A stretch of DNA of 64,000 bases from Candidatus Eiseniibacteriota bacterium (GCA_024276995.1 JAJRWB010000021.1:34417-98416); one strand, 5' to 3'; numbered from the stretch's first letter, positions 18,087 to 27,748 are shown. Translations and numbers: made by a program. Notes: a model not told the origin generated them from the letters alone.

Positions 18087-19604
18087 ATGAAAAACCGCCT
18101 GGCGCTCCTCTCGGTGTGGGGGGCGGCCCTTTGTCTCTTCGCCGTCATCGCGTCGGGAATATGGATGTTCATCGAAAGAAACGGCGCCGCTCTTTGTTTC
18201 CCCTGGCCTCTCGACTACGGCGAAGGGCCGCTCCTCGACCAGGCGGCGCGGCTGTCGCGTTTCGAGAATATCTACGACCCCCGCATCGACGAACCGCCCT
18301 ACACCATTTCGAATTATCCGCCTGTCTTCGCCGCTCTCCAAGCGCCGTTCGTCCGCCTCTTCGGTCCGTCTCTCCTGTTCGGTCGTGCTATCGGGATCGT
18401 CGCGCTTATCGTGGCGGCGTCGGCGATGGCGCTCATCGTCAAGAAACTCACCGGGGATATTCTCGGTGCGGTGGTGGCGGCGTCTTTCCTTTTCCTCTTC
18501 CCGTGCGTTTTTCACTGGGCCGCGCTCGGCAGGGTCGATCTCGCCGCCCTCGGATTCGCCTGTGCCGGCCTCGCCGCCGTGGTGCTCGGTGAACGCCGGA
18601 AGGCCGGCCTGGTCGGCGGCGCCCTCCTCCTTTCCGCCGCGGTTTTCACCCGGCAGTCGTACGGCCTCGCCGCCCCTTTCGCCGCGTTCGTCTTTCTCCT
18701 CCGCGAACCGCCCCGGCGGCGGGCGTTCACTCTCGCCGCGTGGACGTTCGGCATCTGCCTCGCCGCCTTCGCCGCTCTCGATATCGCGACGCGCCACGGT
18801 TTCTTCCTTCACGTGGTCACCGCCAACATCAACACATTCCGCTGGAGCCGCACGGAAGCGTATTTCACGGAATTCGCGCAAGGTTCACGCCTTCTCCTCG
18901 TCGCGGCGGCGCTTTTTCTCGTAGCGGGACTTCCTCTCGGCCGAAGGCGCGATTCCGCCGCGTGGTGGGTCAGCGCTCCTTTCCTCGCCGCGGCGACCGT
19001 GTCGGCGCTCACGTCGGGAAAATCCGGTTCGAACATAAACTATTTTATCGAGCCGGCCGCCGCTCTCGCTCTCGCCGCCGGGGTGTGGGTCGCCTGGTCG
19101 AATCGGATACCGTATCTTCGTGTGATCGTCCTTCTTCTCATGGCGGGTCAGGCGGCGGCGCTCGAAGGGGTTTCCCGCCGCCTTCACTACGACAGGGTCT
19201 TCCGGTCGATCCGCGCCGGAGATCGGATCGCCGAACTCTATTCGATCGTGAAGGAGGCGGACCGCCCGGTGCTTGCCGACCGGTTCATGGGGCTCGTTCC
19301 TCTCTCCGGGAAGAGGCTCTTCTTCCAGCCGTTCGAGATGAAGCAGCTCGCCGATGCCGGGCTGTGGAATCCGCGCCCTTTTCTCGATGCCATCGAGAGG
19401 AAGGAGTTCGGCGCGATTCTCATCTACGAGGCGAGGGATTACGATTCCCGCCGTCAGCGATGGTTGCCGGGCATCACGAGTTACATCAATCGTTTCTACG
19501 AACCGTCGAAGCGGCTTTTCGACACGGTGGTGTACCTGCCGCGGAAGGGAGCGAACGGCGGGGGTGGAGACCGGTCTTCGCCCGGTGAAAGGGAGAAGAG
19601 GTGA
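18087..19604 (+). CDS. GT-C/GT39-like polytopic membrane protein, putative glycosyltransferase
   Basis: The start is taken as the ATG at 18087, 12 bases inside a possible GTG start; the protein is 505 residues. It has about ten membrane helices. The first extracytoplasmic loop carries PWPLDYGEGPLLDQAARL with two acidic residues, followed by TISNYPPVFAALQAPF, typical of the dolichyl-phosphate-mannosyltransferase-like GT39/ArnT group. The last ~130 residues form a soluble domain. The sugar donor and acceptor are unknown. It is translationally coupled to the next gene, since the stop TGA at 19602 overlaps a GTG start at 19601. Confidence 0.68.
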   Translation: MKNRLALLSVWGAALCLFAVIASGIWMFIERNGAALCFPWPLDYGEGPLLDQAARLSRFENIYDPRIDEPPYTISNYPPVFAALQAPFVRLFGPSLLFGRAIGIVALIVAASAMALIVKKLTGDILGAVVAASFLFLFPCVFHWAALGRVDLAALGFACAGLAAVVLGERRKAGLVGGALLLSAAVFTRQSYGLAAPFAAFVFLLREPPRRRAFTLAAWTFGICLAAFAALDIATRHGFFLHVVTANINTFRWSRTEAYFTEFAQGSRLLLVAAALFLVAGLPLGRRRDSAAWWVSAPFLAAATVSALTSGKSGSNINYFIEPAAALALAAGVWVAWSNRIPYLRVIVLLLMAGQAAALEGVSRRLHYDRVFRSIRAGDRIAELYSIVKEADRPVLADRFMGLVPLSGKRLFFQPFEMKQLADAGLWNPRPFLDAIERKEFGAILIYEARDYDSRRQRWLPGITSYINRFYEPSKRLFDTVVYLPRKGANGGGGDRSSPGEREKR

Positions 19605-21574
19605 TCGGCGGTCCGGCGCATTCCTCTTCGCGGTCGGCGGACCTCCTCGCCGTGACGGTGATCGTCTTATCGGGCGCGCTCGTCGCGCTGCCGGTGCTCG
19701 GCGGCGGGTGGATGACGTATCTCGACAACCCGTCCCATCTCGCCGAAATCGACGCTGCGGCGTTCGAGGCGCACAACGGATGGTCGGACACGGCGTTTTG
19801 CGGCTTTCCCGTGGGAACGCTCCACTCTCCCCTCTGGTACGGCACTCTCGCCCGCCTCGTCCGCGCCGGTTTTCCTGCGGAACCGCTTCTGGCGGCGTGC
19901 ATTCTGCTCGGTTTTCTCGCCCCGCCGCTCGCGCTCTTCCGGGTGGCCCGCCGCACCCTCCCCGCCGTCGCGGCGGCGGCCCTCGCGTTCCTTCTTCTTG
20001 TTCAAAGAACCGCGCTCGTCGGGATCGGCTCGGCGACGGGGGGGATGTGGACTTTCTATCTCGCCGCCGGGGGGGTGATCCTCTTCGCCGACCGCCTGAC
20101 GAGGCCGTGCCGCTCCCGCCGCGATGCTTCTCTCCTCGGGGTTCTCACGGCGCTGATCTTGCTGACCCATCTCTTCGCCCTCGTGCCGATCGCCATTCTC
20201 GCGGCGATCCACGCCGGGCGATTTCTTCTTGGAAGAAGACCCGTCGCGGATCTCGTCCGCCAGGCGGCCGGAATGATCGCCGGTGTCGCGGCGGCTGCGA
20301 CGTATTGGCTTCCCCTCTTCCTCGCCGGCGAGGAGGCGGCGAGAGAAGCGCAGCACCTTGCGGCACCGATGGTGGCGGCGCGTCTCCTTCTTCCGACCCA
20401 TCTCTTTTCGCTCCTCGAAAACCACTTCCCCCCGATTGACGGCACGCTCCTCGTCGGGGCGCTGCCGATGACGGGGCTCGTTCTTCTCGGCGCGGCGGCC
20501 GCCGTCATGGTGTTCCGGCGCACCGCAGAGGACACTCCCTTCTACGGCGCATATCTCGCCGGGTCGATCCTCGTTCTTCTTTTCGCCGCGCCGACATTCC
20601 ACTTCGTCTTCCTCGGCCCGGTCAGCTGGAGACTGATCTACTTCGTCCGCGTGGCGCTCGCCCTCGCGTCGATTCCGCTCCTCGTCCGCGCGGTGAACCG
20701 CTTCCCTCTCCCGGCGAATCGACGGACGTCGATCCTCATCGCCGCATCGCTCGGCGTGGCGGCGCCGGCGCTCGCCTTCGCCTGCGGCGCGCCGCTGCGC
20801 GCCGCCGTCCCTGAAAGGAAGAGCGCGCCGGTCGAGGAGGTGAAGAGCCTCTGGAAGTGGCTCGCCGAACACCGCCGGGAGGAATGGGGGCGCGTCTACA
20901 TTCAGGATACATTCACCTACCCGACCGCGCTGACGCCGCTGCGGGAGTCGCACATCCTTTCCCTTACCGCGCGCAACAGCGGTGTCCGCCAGCTCGGCCC
21001 GGTCTACGGCATCGCGCCGTATCGAACGGCGGAGTGGACGCCGAGCGAGTTCGGGAAACTTTACAGAAGAATAATCGGAGGGGAAAAGGGGGATGAAACA
21101 TTGAGGCGGCTGATGTGGCTCTCCGGCGCCACGCACATCGTGCTGAGCGACGGTGCGACGCGAAGCCGGCTCGCCGGCTCGCCTCTCTTCGAGAGTCTCC
21201 ACTCGACGGGACGCTACGAAGTGCTTCATCTCAGGAACGCACGGCCCTCGTGGGTGACCGCCGCGGCGGGAGAGGGAGATCTCACCGTCGGGAGGTACGA
21301 GACGGGTCGCCTTTCGGTCGACCTGGGGGGGATGTACGGGGGGGAAGATCTTCTCGTCCGGGTTTCGTATCATCCGGGATGGACGATTCGAGGATCGCGA
21401 ACGGCGTCGCTTGTTTCCGACTCCTCCGGCCTTCTCCGGATCACCGGTCTCGCGCCGGGGAAGGGAGCGATCGAACTGGAGTTCATCCCATCGCGCACGC
21501 CGCGAACCGTCGCCGTTTTCGGCTGGGTCGCTCTGGCGGCGCTCTTTCTGATGCCCGGGAGGATTCGCCCATGA
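19601..21574 (+). CDS. Large polytopic membrane protein, GT-C-like, function unknown
   Basis: 657 residues starting at a GTG that overlaps the previous stop. About twelve hydrophobic helices occupy residues 15-420. The first loop has the pattern LDNPSHLAEIDAAAF ... FPVGTLHSPLWYGTLARL, like the 'DLPGHL ... GYPPLYY' loop of several GT-C-related uncharacterised membrane proteins. The C-terminal ~230 residues form a soluble domain with a YfhO-like beta sandwich (VSYHPGWTI ... GLAPGKGAIELEF), and one more helix follows. It overlaps the following sulfatase-like gene by four bases (ATGA). A role in glycan transfer or polymer export is inferred from the operon only. Confidence 0.65.
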   Translation: MIGGPAHSSSRSADLLAVTVIVLSGALVALPVLGGGWMTYLDNPSHLAEIDAAAFEAHNGWSDTAFCGFPVGTLHSPLWYGTLARLVRAGFPAEPLLAACILLGFLAPPLALFRVARRTLPAVAAAALAFLLLVQRTALVGIGSATGGMWTFYLAAGGVILFADRLTRPCRSRRDASLLGVLTALILLTHLFALVPIAILAAIHAGRFLLGRRPVADLVRQAAGMIAGVAAAATYWLPLFLAGEEAAREAQHLAAPMVAARLLLPTHLFSLLENHFPPIDGTLLVGALPMTGLVLLGAAAAVMVFRRTAEDTPFYGAYLAGSILVLLFAAPTFHFVFLGPVSWRLIYFVRVALALASIPLLVRAVNRFPLPANRRTSILIAASLGVAAPALAFACGAPLRAAVPERKSAPVEEVKSLWKWLAEHRREEWGRVYIQDTFTYPTALTPLRESHILSLTARNSGVRQLGPVYGIAPYRTAEWTPSEFGKLYRRIIGGEKGDETLRRLMWLSGATHIVLSDGATRSRLAGSPLFESLHSTGRYEVLHLRNARPSWVTAAAGEGDLTVGRYETGRLSVDLGGMYGGEDLLVRVSYHPGWTIRGSRTASLVSDSSGLLRITGLAPGKGAIELEFIPSRTPRTVAVFGWVALAALFLMPGRIRP

Positions 21575-22947
21575 GAGGAACGTTTCATCGGCGGCTCCTG
21601 CCGGCGGTCGCCACGCTAGGCCTCGTCATGCTGGGGGGCTGCGCGCCGCACCGGGCGAGGCCGAACGTGGTGATCATCGTGGTGGACACCCTTCGCGCCG
21701 ACGGCCTCGGCTGTTATGGCGCCGTCGGCGACCCGACGCCGGCGATCGACCGGCTCGCCGCGAAGGGGATCCGCTTCGAACGATGCGTCTCCCAGGCGCC
21801 GTGGACCCTTCCCTCGGTGGCGACTCTCCTGAGCGGCCGGTATCCCACGTCCCACGGCGCCGACAACTTCACGAGCGTACTGCCGAAGAAGCTCCGTCTC
21901 ATGGCGCAGGACTTCCGTGCCGCCGGCTACGCCACCGGCGCGGTGGTTAGCCATCGTTTCGTAAGCATCCAGAAAGGTTTCGACAGGGGCTTCGACTCCT
22001 TCGACCAGTCTAATACTCTCGGTCATGATGCCGTGACTTCACCGGGCGTAACAAAGAAGGCGTTGCAATGGCTCGGGAAGATCGAGAAGGAAAGGAAGAC
22101 ACCGTTCTTTCTCTTCCTCCACTATTTCGATCCCCACTACAGTTATATGAGCCATGAAGGAAACCCGCCCGGTCCGCCGTATGACGGTCCTTTGAAGGCG
22201 GGAATGGACATCTGGGAACTGAGAAAGAAGCTCGAGTCCGCTTCCACGGAGGATCTCGACTTCGTGAAGAATCTCTATGCCGGAGAGATCCGCTTCACCG
22301 ACGGCGAGATCGGAAAGGTGTTTGACTATCTCGAGGAACGGCAGATCGCCCGGAACACGGTGATCGTGTTCACCGCCGATCACGGCGAAGAATTCATGGA
22401 GCACGGCTGGCTCGGTCACACGAAGAATCTGTACGACAACCTCGTCCTCGTGCCGCTCATCATCCGGTATCCCGGAGGAGACGAAGGGAGTGTCCGGCGC
22501 GATCCGGCGATGCTCGTCGATCTTTTTGCCACCATCGAGAATCTCGCCGGTCTCGAAGCGCACCCGACGGAGGGTCGGGATCTCTTCGGCGACGACCGCT
22601 CCGACAGGCCGTGCGTTTCGGAGGTGGAGTTCGATCCGAGCGGGGCGAAATACCTCGGGAGGAAATTTCTCCGGCGGGAGATGGAGAAGCGTTCCGACAT
22701 GCGCTCGATCTACCGTGCCGGCTGGAAGGCGATCGAGAACCGGATCACCGGGGAATGGGAGCTTTTCGACATCACGAACGATCCGGGGGAGATCGAGAAC
22801 GTGGCGGGCAGGGAAACGGATCGTCTCGAGGACCTTCGCGGCGACCTGGCGAAATGGGAACGGTCGATCGTTAAGGGAACGGGGGAGGCCGAACCGCTCG
22901 ATTCGGCGCAGATCGAAGAGCTTCGCGCTCTCGGATATATCCGGTAG
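21571..22947 (+). CDS. Sulfatase-like (alkaline phosphatase superfamily) lipoprotein
   Basis: The ATG at 21571 overlaps the previous stop and yields 458 residues; the open frame continues upstream, but that part overlaps the preceding gene. The signal ends LVMLGGCAP, a clear lipobox. The metal-site motifs are intact: VVDTLRADGLGCYG at the N-terminus, TADHGEEFMEHGWLGHT near residue 270, and the usual ALGYIR ending. The residue aligned with the formylglycine Cys is Thr (PWTLPSVATLLSGRYP), as in the other two family members here. This favours a Thr-nucleophile phosphotransferase or hydrolase over a sulfatase. It is the last gene of an operon with two GT-C-like membrane proteins, so a modified exported glycan or lipid is a reasonable substrate. 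Its stop is TAG. Confidence 0.8.
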   Translation: MRGTFHRRLLPAVATLGLVMLGGCAPHRARPNVVIIVVDTLRADGLGCYGAVGDPTPAIDRLAAKGIRFERCVSQAPWTLPSVATLLSGRYPTSHGADNFTSVLPKKLRLMAQDFRAAGYATGAVVSHRFVSIQKGFDRGFDSFDQSNTLGHDAVTSPGVTKKALQWLGKIEKERKTPFFLFLHYFDPHYSYMSHEGNPPGPPYDGPLKAGMDIWELRKKLESASTEDLDFVKNLYAGEIRFTDGEIGKVFDYLEERQIARNTVIVFTADHGEEFMEHGWLGHTKNLYDNLVLVPLIIRYPGGDEGSVRRDPAMLVDLFATIENLAGLEAHPTEGRDLFGDDRSDRPCVSEVEFDPSGAKYLGRKFLRREMEKRSDMRSIYRAGWKAIENRITGEWELFDITNDPGEIENVAGRETDRLEDLRGDLAKWERSIVKGTGEAEPLDSAQIEELRALGYIR

Positions 22948-22963
22948 GAGCACGGACGACCTC

Positions 22964-24154
22964 TTATCTCGCCCGATCGCTCGCTTCACCTCCCGGCGTT
23001 TCCTCGGCTTCGGGAATGCCCGGGGCGGTCCACGCCGCGCCGAGAGCGTCGGCCCCGGCGAGGATTTCCCCGTCGAAATCGAAAAGCGTCACATTCTCCC
23101 ACGGCGAGCCGGCCGTCGGGTCGGCGAGCCATTCGGGCGCCCAGTAGAACCAGCCGCGGCACGCGTCGGCCCGGACCGCCCGGAGAGTGTCGACGAGGGC
23201 GACGAGGTACGCCCGCTGTCCCGCCGCGGTGGCGGGATAACCCGCGAGGAGCTGTTTCGGAAGACCGACGATGTTGTGCGTCGTGTCGGCCCAGGCGAGA
23301 CTCCACGGGTACGCCGCTTCGGCGAGGACGATCCCCCGTCCGTAACGCTCGGCGAGATCGTTCATGTTCGAAGCGAGGTCGGCGAGCGTTCCATGCCACC
23401 ACGGATAGAAGCTGAGACCGATCACGTCGAAGGGAACCTCTTCGGCGGCCACCTTGTCGAAGAAATAGCGACTCCCCGCGTTGTCGCCGCCCCGGTCGTA
23501 ATGGATCATGATCTCCACCGGCGCGCTCGCGCCGTCCTTCACGCCCCGGATCCCCTCTTTCAGCAGTTCGCCGAAGCGGTGCCAGTGAACCATGCCGTCG
23601 AAGGCGCCTCCCACGCGCCCGTCGTCCCAGAGGAAGCCGGCGCTGATCTCGTTGCCGATCTGCACCATGTCGGGAAGGGCGTTCCTCGCATCGAGCCTGC
23701 CGATAACGGCGCGCGTATACTCATAGACACTGTCCTTGAGCGCCGCGAAGGGAAGCACCTCCCACGCCGCGGGCTTTCGCTGCGCTCCCGGATCGGCCCA
23801 CGTTTCGGAGTAATGGATGTCGAGGAGGAGGCGAAGCCCGGCCGATCTCACCCGAACGGCGGAGTCGATCGTGCTTTGAAGGTCGTCATACCCGCTCTTC
23901 GGCGTGTGCCACAACCGCAGACGCACGGCGTTCATTCCGCGGCTCTCGAGAAGATCGACGGGATCGCGCGGGATGCCCCCTTCGGTGAACACGCCGCCGT
24001 GATCTTCCACCCTCTCGAGGGCGGAGAGGTCCGCCCCCCGGAGGAAATCACCGCGAGTCGTGGCGGGGAGCAGGAAGAGCGCGGCGACGGCGAGCTGACG
24101 GATGAAGAAGCGCTCGAATGCTGGCCGGTTTCTTCTCGATGGGAAATCGATCAT
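22964..24154 (-). CDS. GH53 arabinogalactan endo-beta-1,4-galactanase
   Basis: A 396-residue secreted enzyme starting at the ATG at 24154, with a signal peptide of ~35 residues. The GH53 signature is clear from the beginning of the mature protein: FLRGADLSALERVEDHGGVF, then NAVRLRLWHTP, LDIHYSETWADPGAQ, the acid/base Glu in VQIGNEISAG, and the nucleophile Glu in IVLAEAAYPW. WFYWAPEW closes the barrel. It cleaves beta-1,4-galactan of plant pectin side chains, so this organism probably uses plant-derived polysaccharide, or the enzyme trims a self-made galactan. It converges on the sulfatase-like gene at 22947 with a 16-base gap. Confidence 0.88.
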   Translation of the reverse strand: MIDFPSRRNRPAFERFFIRQLAVAALFLLPATTRGDFLRGADLSALERVEDHGGVFTEGGIPRDPVDLLESRGMNAVRLRLWHTPKSGYDDLQSTIDSAVRVRSAGLRLLLDIHYSETWADPGAQRKPAAWEVLPFAALKDSVYEYTRAVIGRLDARNALPDMVQIGNEISAGFLWDDGRVGGAFDGMVHWHRFGELLKEGIRGVKDGASAPVEIMIHYDRGGDNAGSRYFFDKVAAEEVPFDVIGLSFYPWWHGTLADLASNMNDLAERYGRGIVLAEAAYPWSLAWADTTHNIVGLPKQLLAGYPATAAGQRAYLVALVDTLRAVRADACRGWFYWAPEWLADPTAGSPWENVTLFDFDGEILAGADALGAAWTAPGIPEAEETPGGEASDRAR

Positions 24155-24252
24155 GGTAGTCTGATCATAACACCTCCCGCCGGCCTTGTCGCGCCGGGCG
24201 CTTCTTCTCACGTCGACGGGGAAGGTTCCGGTACCTCGCGACAGGAGACTCC

Positions 24253-24282
24253 TTGCCCGGAACGCCCCGGGCGCGGCATAAT
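24253..24282 (+). promoter_or_regulatory. Predicted promoter upstream of the 24309 gene
   Basis: TTGCCC at 24253-24258 and CATAAT at 24277-24282 are 18 bases apart, within the short divergent space before the ATG at 24309. Confidence 0.4.
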
Positions 24283-24308
24283 CGGGCAATCGACAACGGA
24301 GGAAACGC

Positions 24309-24695
24309 ATGCCGAAGAAAGTGGTCGCCCACTACGCCGATGGAACATTGCTGAAGGGAGTCACGAGCGACCTCAACCCGAACCGGGAAACATTCACCAT
24401 CGTCGACCCGGCGAGCCATGAATCGTCGCAAGTGTGTTTCTCGGATCTGAAGGCTGTGTTCTTCGTCAAAACCTTCGAGGGCCGAGTGGGTTATCGTGAT
24501 CGATACGATCTCGAGCGTCCCGGGCACGGGAAGAAGATCAAGGTCTGCTTCAAGGACGGCGAGACGATTGTGGGATACACTTCCACGTACGCTCCCAAAC
24601 GGAAGGTGTTCTTCATCTTCCATCCCGATCCGGAAAGCAACAACGACAGGATCCTTGTGGTCAAGGAAGCGACGGAGAAAGTCGAGTATCTCTGA
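24309..24695 (+). CDS. Small conserved cytoplasmic protein (DUF6982-like)
   Basis: 128 residues with a strong GGAGG site. There is no signal peptide or membrane helix. The chain is built of two similar beta-rich halves, each starting from a D/DG turn (VVAHYADGTLLKGVTSD near residue 5 and IKVCFKDGETIVGYT near residue 80), which resembles small PilZ-associated or DUF6982-type regulatory domains. The precise function is unknown. It overlaps the likely start of the next gene, so the two are probably co-expressed. Confidence 0.65.
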   Translation: MPKKVVAHYADGTLLKGVTSDLNPNRETFTIVDPASHESSQVCFSDLKAVFFVKTFEGRVGYRDRYDLERPGHGKKIKVCFKDGETIVGYTSTYAPKRKVFFIFHPDPESNNDRILVVKEATEKVEYL

Positions 24696-26115
24696 TCCGC
24701 GAAAAGGGAAGGGGAATCCGACGGGGCGCGCGGTAATCACACTCGTTTCTCTCCTCGTCGTGTCGGCGCTGCTTCACGGCTGTTCGAAGCGGGATGTTGA
24801 ACGATACCCGAACGTCATTCTCGTCACCATCGATACGCTTCGCAGAGATCATGTCACGTGCTACGGATACGACCGGAAGACGACGCCGAACATCGCCGAT
24901 TTCGCTCGCCATGCGGTCATCTTCGATGACGCGGTGGCGGCGCAGGCGATCACGGCGCCGTCTCACGCCTCGATTCTCACGGGGCTCTATCCGCCGACCC
25001 ACGGGGTGACGCGGAACGCGAGAAGGCTGAACGAAGGGACACCCACCCTCGGCGGGGTCTTGAAGCGGCTCGGCTACCACACCGGCGCGGTGGTGAGCGG
25101 CTACACGCTGAAGAAGAAGGATACCGGCCTCGATGCCGGCTTCGACCATTACGACGACGATCTGGGAAAGAAGAGGTTCGGCAAGGCGCAGGACACTTTC
25201 GACCGCTCCCTCGGTTGGCTCTGGAAGGAGGCGAGCGGCGATACCCCCCTTTTTCTCCTGTTTCATCTCTTCGATCCCCACTTTCCGTACAACGCTCCGC
25301 CTCCGTTTTCGGGCGGCTTCCTCCCGCAAGGCGAGGAGTACTCCGAAAAGATCCGGGAGATCATCCCCCGGCTCCGCGCGGGCGACGGAACGCCGGAGGA
25401 GTACGCCGAGGTCGTCGCACGCTACGACGACGAGATCGCTTACGCCGACCATTATTTCGGGAAGTTGATCGGTGAGCTCAAGAGGCTCGGCTTGTGGGAG
25501 AACTCGATCGTCGTGTTCGCCGCCGACCACGGCGAGACGCTCGACGAGCGTTTCCAGTCTTTCGATCACGGCGCCAGGGCGTACGAGGAACAGATCCGCA
25601 TCCCGCTGATCGTGCGCTTTCCGGGGGACGAGTACGGCGGCCGGCGCATCGCCGCGCCGGTCCACCAGGTCGATCTGCTCCCCACCATTCTCGATGCTCT
25701 TTCCACGCCGGTTCCACAGGGCGTCCAAGGGAGATCACTTCTCCCCTTGATCCGGGGTGATGAATCGTGGGGGGCGGAGCGGCATCTCGTCAGTCTCGCG
25801 TACCCCCTCGGTACGAGGGTGCCCGAGGTGAGCGCCCCGGTGATCCGGAACGGCTTCGTCATCGCCCTGCGGGCGCTGCCGTACAAGCTGATCTCCTATC
25901 CCACGAAGAAGGGGCCGTACTACCAGCTCTTCAACCTCGGCGACGACCCGCTGGAAAAGAGGAACATCGCCGCCGGGAACGGGGAGATTGTAGAGCGGCT
26001 CGCGGCGGAACTCGCCGCCTGGGTGGAAGAAACAGGCGCCTCGAAGAGGGCGAAGCCGGTCGACCTTCCTCCGGAAACGAAGCGCGCCCTCGAAGCGCTA
26101 GGCTACGTGCAATAG
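24655..26115 (+). CDS. Sulfatase-like (alkaline phosphatase superfamily) lipoprotein
   Basis: There is no ATG near the expected N-terminus. The TTG at 24655, with AGGA upstream, would give a basic n-region and a hydrophobic stretch ending SALLHGC, a good lipobox; the start is therefore tentative (486 residues). Motifs: VTIDTLRRDHVTCYGYD, ITAPSHASILTGLYPPTHGV, AADHGETLDERF, FDHGARAYEEQ, ending ALGYVQ. The position of the catalytic Cys is Thr. It shares architecture with the lipoproteins at 11444 and 21571 but belongs to a different operon, downstream of the DUF6982-like protein. The stop is TAG. Confidence 0.8.
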   Translation: MWSRKRRRKSSISDPRKGKGNPTGRAVITLVSLLVVSALLHGCSKRDVERYPNVILVTIDTLRRDHVTCYGYDRKTTPNIADFARHAVIFDDAVAAQAITAPSHASILTGLYPPTHGVTRNARRLNEGTPTLGGVLKRLGYHTGAVVSGYTLKKKDTGLDAGFDHYDDDLGKKRFGKAQDTFDRSLGWLWKEASGDTPLFLLFHLFDPHFPYNAPPPFSGGFLPQGEEYSEKIREIIPRLRAGDGTPEEYAEVVARYDDEIAYADHYFGKLIGELKRLGLWENSIVVFAADHGETLDERFQSFDHGARAYEEQIRIPLIVRFPGDEYGGRRIAAPVHQVDLLPTILDALSTPVPQGVQGRSLLPLIRGDESWGAERHLVSLAYPLGTRVPEVSAPVIRNGFVIALRALPYKLISYPTKKGPYYQLFNLGDDPLEKRNIAAGNGEIVERLAAELAAWVEETGASKRAKPVDLPPETKRALEALGYVQ

Positions 26116-26148
26116 ATCGCGCCGCAGGCGCTCTTTCGCCGTTTCGTC

Positions 26149-26177
26149 TGGACCGAAGCGTCGCCGGGCGATACAAT
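26149..26177 (+). promoter_or_regulatory. Predicted sigma-70-type promoter
   Basis: TGGACC at 26149-26154 and TACAAT at 26172-26177 are 17 bases apart, 44 bases before the MFS gene start. The -10 context is nearly the same as at 4818. Confidence 0.5.
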
Positions 26178-26220
26178 CCGCGTCGAATCACGCTGGACAA
26201 ACCCGGCCGGGAGGAAGCTC

Positions 26221-27687
26221 ATGCTGGAATGGCTACGCGAGTTGGCACCGATCCTCATCCTGCTGGCGGTCGTCACGATCGTGATCAGCCGTCTTCCGAA
26301 GATCGAGATTTCCCACAGCGCCGCGTTCCGCCGGCGCCGGTTGCTGAACTGGCTTCCCCTCGGGTTGACGTACGCGTTTCTCTACATGGCACGGTACAAC
26401 CTGAAGGTGAGCAAGTTCGCCTTCGAAAGCATGCAGGGCACCGACGGCGGACCGATGATGGGAAACGAGGCGTTCGGCGTGATCTTCGGCGTGGGCACCG
26501 TGATCTACGGATTCTCCTTTCTCATCAACGGACCGCTCACCGACCGTTTCGGCGGCCGTTTCTCGATTCTCGTCGGCGCGGCCGGCGCTCTTCTGATGAA
26601 CCTGCTGATGGGCCTCGTCACGGTGTCGCTCGTGAACCATGGTCCCGGATACCTCTTCTTCGCAGGCCATTTCGTCACCGTCTTTTCGGTGCTCTACGGC
26701 GCGAACATGTATTTCCAGAGCTTCGGCGCCGTGGCGATCGTCAAGGTGAACGCCTCGTGGTTCCACGTTCGGGAACGGGGTGTGTTCGGCGCCATCTTCG
26801 GCATACTGATCTCTCTCGGGATCTACTTCGCCTTCGATTGGAGTATGCTCATCCTGAATGGGATCGGCCTGACGTGGGTCTTCTTCTTCCCCGCGGTGGC
26901 GCTCGGAATCTTCTGGGTTCTCGATGTTTTTCTCGTCAGGAATACGCCCGGCGAGGCGGGACAGAAGGATTTCGACACGGCGGACGCCTCATCGGGCGAC
27001 GACGGCCCGAAGCTGGGGGCGGTGGCGGTTTTCAAGCTGATGCTCCGCAACCCGATCATCATGACCATCGCCGGCGTCGAGTTTTGCAGCGGCTTTCTCC
27101 GGCAGTCGATCATGCAGTGGTTCCGCACTTTCGCGAAGCAAACCGATGCGGTGCTCGGCCTCAAGTCGTCTTTCGTCTATGAAAACTGGGGGCTCCTCCT
27201 CTGTTGCGCCGGGATTCTCGGCGGTGTGGTGGCGGGGGTGATCTCCGACCATGTCTTCCAGTCGCGCCGCGGACCGGTGGCGGCGCTTCTCTACATGCTC
27301 ATGCTCGCCGGATCGATCGCCCTTGTGTTCGTTTACAGAACCCCGCTGGTCGGCGCACTCGTGCTGATCATGTCGATGGCCGTCATCGGCGTGCACGGAA
27401 TGCTCTCGGGCACGGCGAGCATGGACTTCGGCGGAAGAAAGAATGTCGGCATCGCCGTGGGGATCATCGACGGATTCGTTTATCTCGGAACCGCCGTTAT
27501 GTCGTTCACCTACGCCGTCATCCTGCCGCGGGAGGAGCTCGGCGTGGGAGGGGCGATCGCCGGCGCGGCGACCGATCCGGCGAAATGGATCGCCTGGCCG
27601 ATCGCCATGATTCCGGCGGCACTCCTGGGGCTCTTCCTCGCGGTGCGCGTGTGGAATGCGACGGCGTCGAGGTTGACGGCGAAATAG
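26221..27687 (+). CDS. MFS transporter, organophosphate:phosphate antiporter-like (GlpT/UhpT family)
   Basis: 488 residues with GGGAGG before the ATG. It has an extra N-terminal helix and then the 12-helix MFS core. The FLYMARYNLKVSK motif in TM1 resembles the conserved Arg-Tyr-Asn of GlpT/UhpT transporters, and LINGPLTDRFGGRFSILVGA matches the loop 2-3 signature. A charged, disordered central loop (residues ~245-265) separates the two halves. Family members exchange sugar phosphates or glycerol 3-phosphate for phosphate at the inner membrane. The substrate cannot be assigned. It is followed closely by a P-loop protein of unknown function. The stop is TAG. Confidence 0.82.
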   Translation: MLEWLRELAPILILLAVVTIVISRLPKIEISHSAAFRRRRLLNWLPLGLTYAFLYMARYNLKVSKFAFESMQGTDGGPMMGNEAFGVIFGVGTVIYGFSFLINGPLTDRFGGRFSILVGAAGALLMNLLMGLVTVSLVNHGPGYLFFAGHFVTVFSVLYGANMYFQSFGAVAIVKVNASWFHVRERGVFGAIFGILISLGIYFAFDWSMLILNGIGLTWVFFFPAVALGIFWVLDVFLVRNTPGEAGQKDFDTADASSGDDGPKLGAVAVFKLMLRNPIIMTIAGVEFCSGFLRQSIMQWFRTFAKQTDAVLGLKSSFVYENWGLLLCCAGILGGVVAGVISDHVFQSRRGPVAALLYMLMLAGSIALVFVYRTPLVGALVLIMSMAVIGVHGMLSGTASMDFGGRKNVGIAVGIIDGFVYLGTAVMSFTYAVILPREELGVGGAIAGAATDPAKWIAWPIAMIPAALLGLFLAVRVWNATASRLTAK

Positions 27688-27748
27688 ACGCGGCCGGCAC
27701 GCCCGGTCCGGCGACGGAAAGACAACACGTGAACAACCGGAGGCTTTC

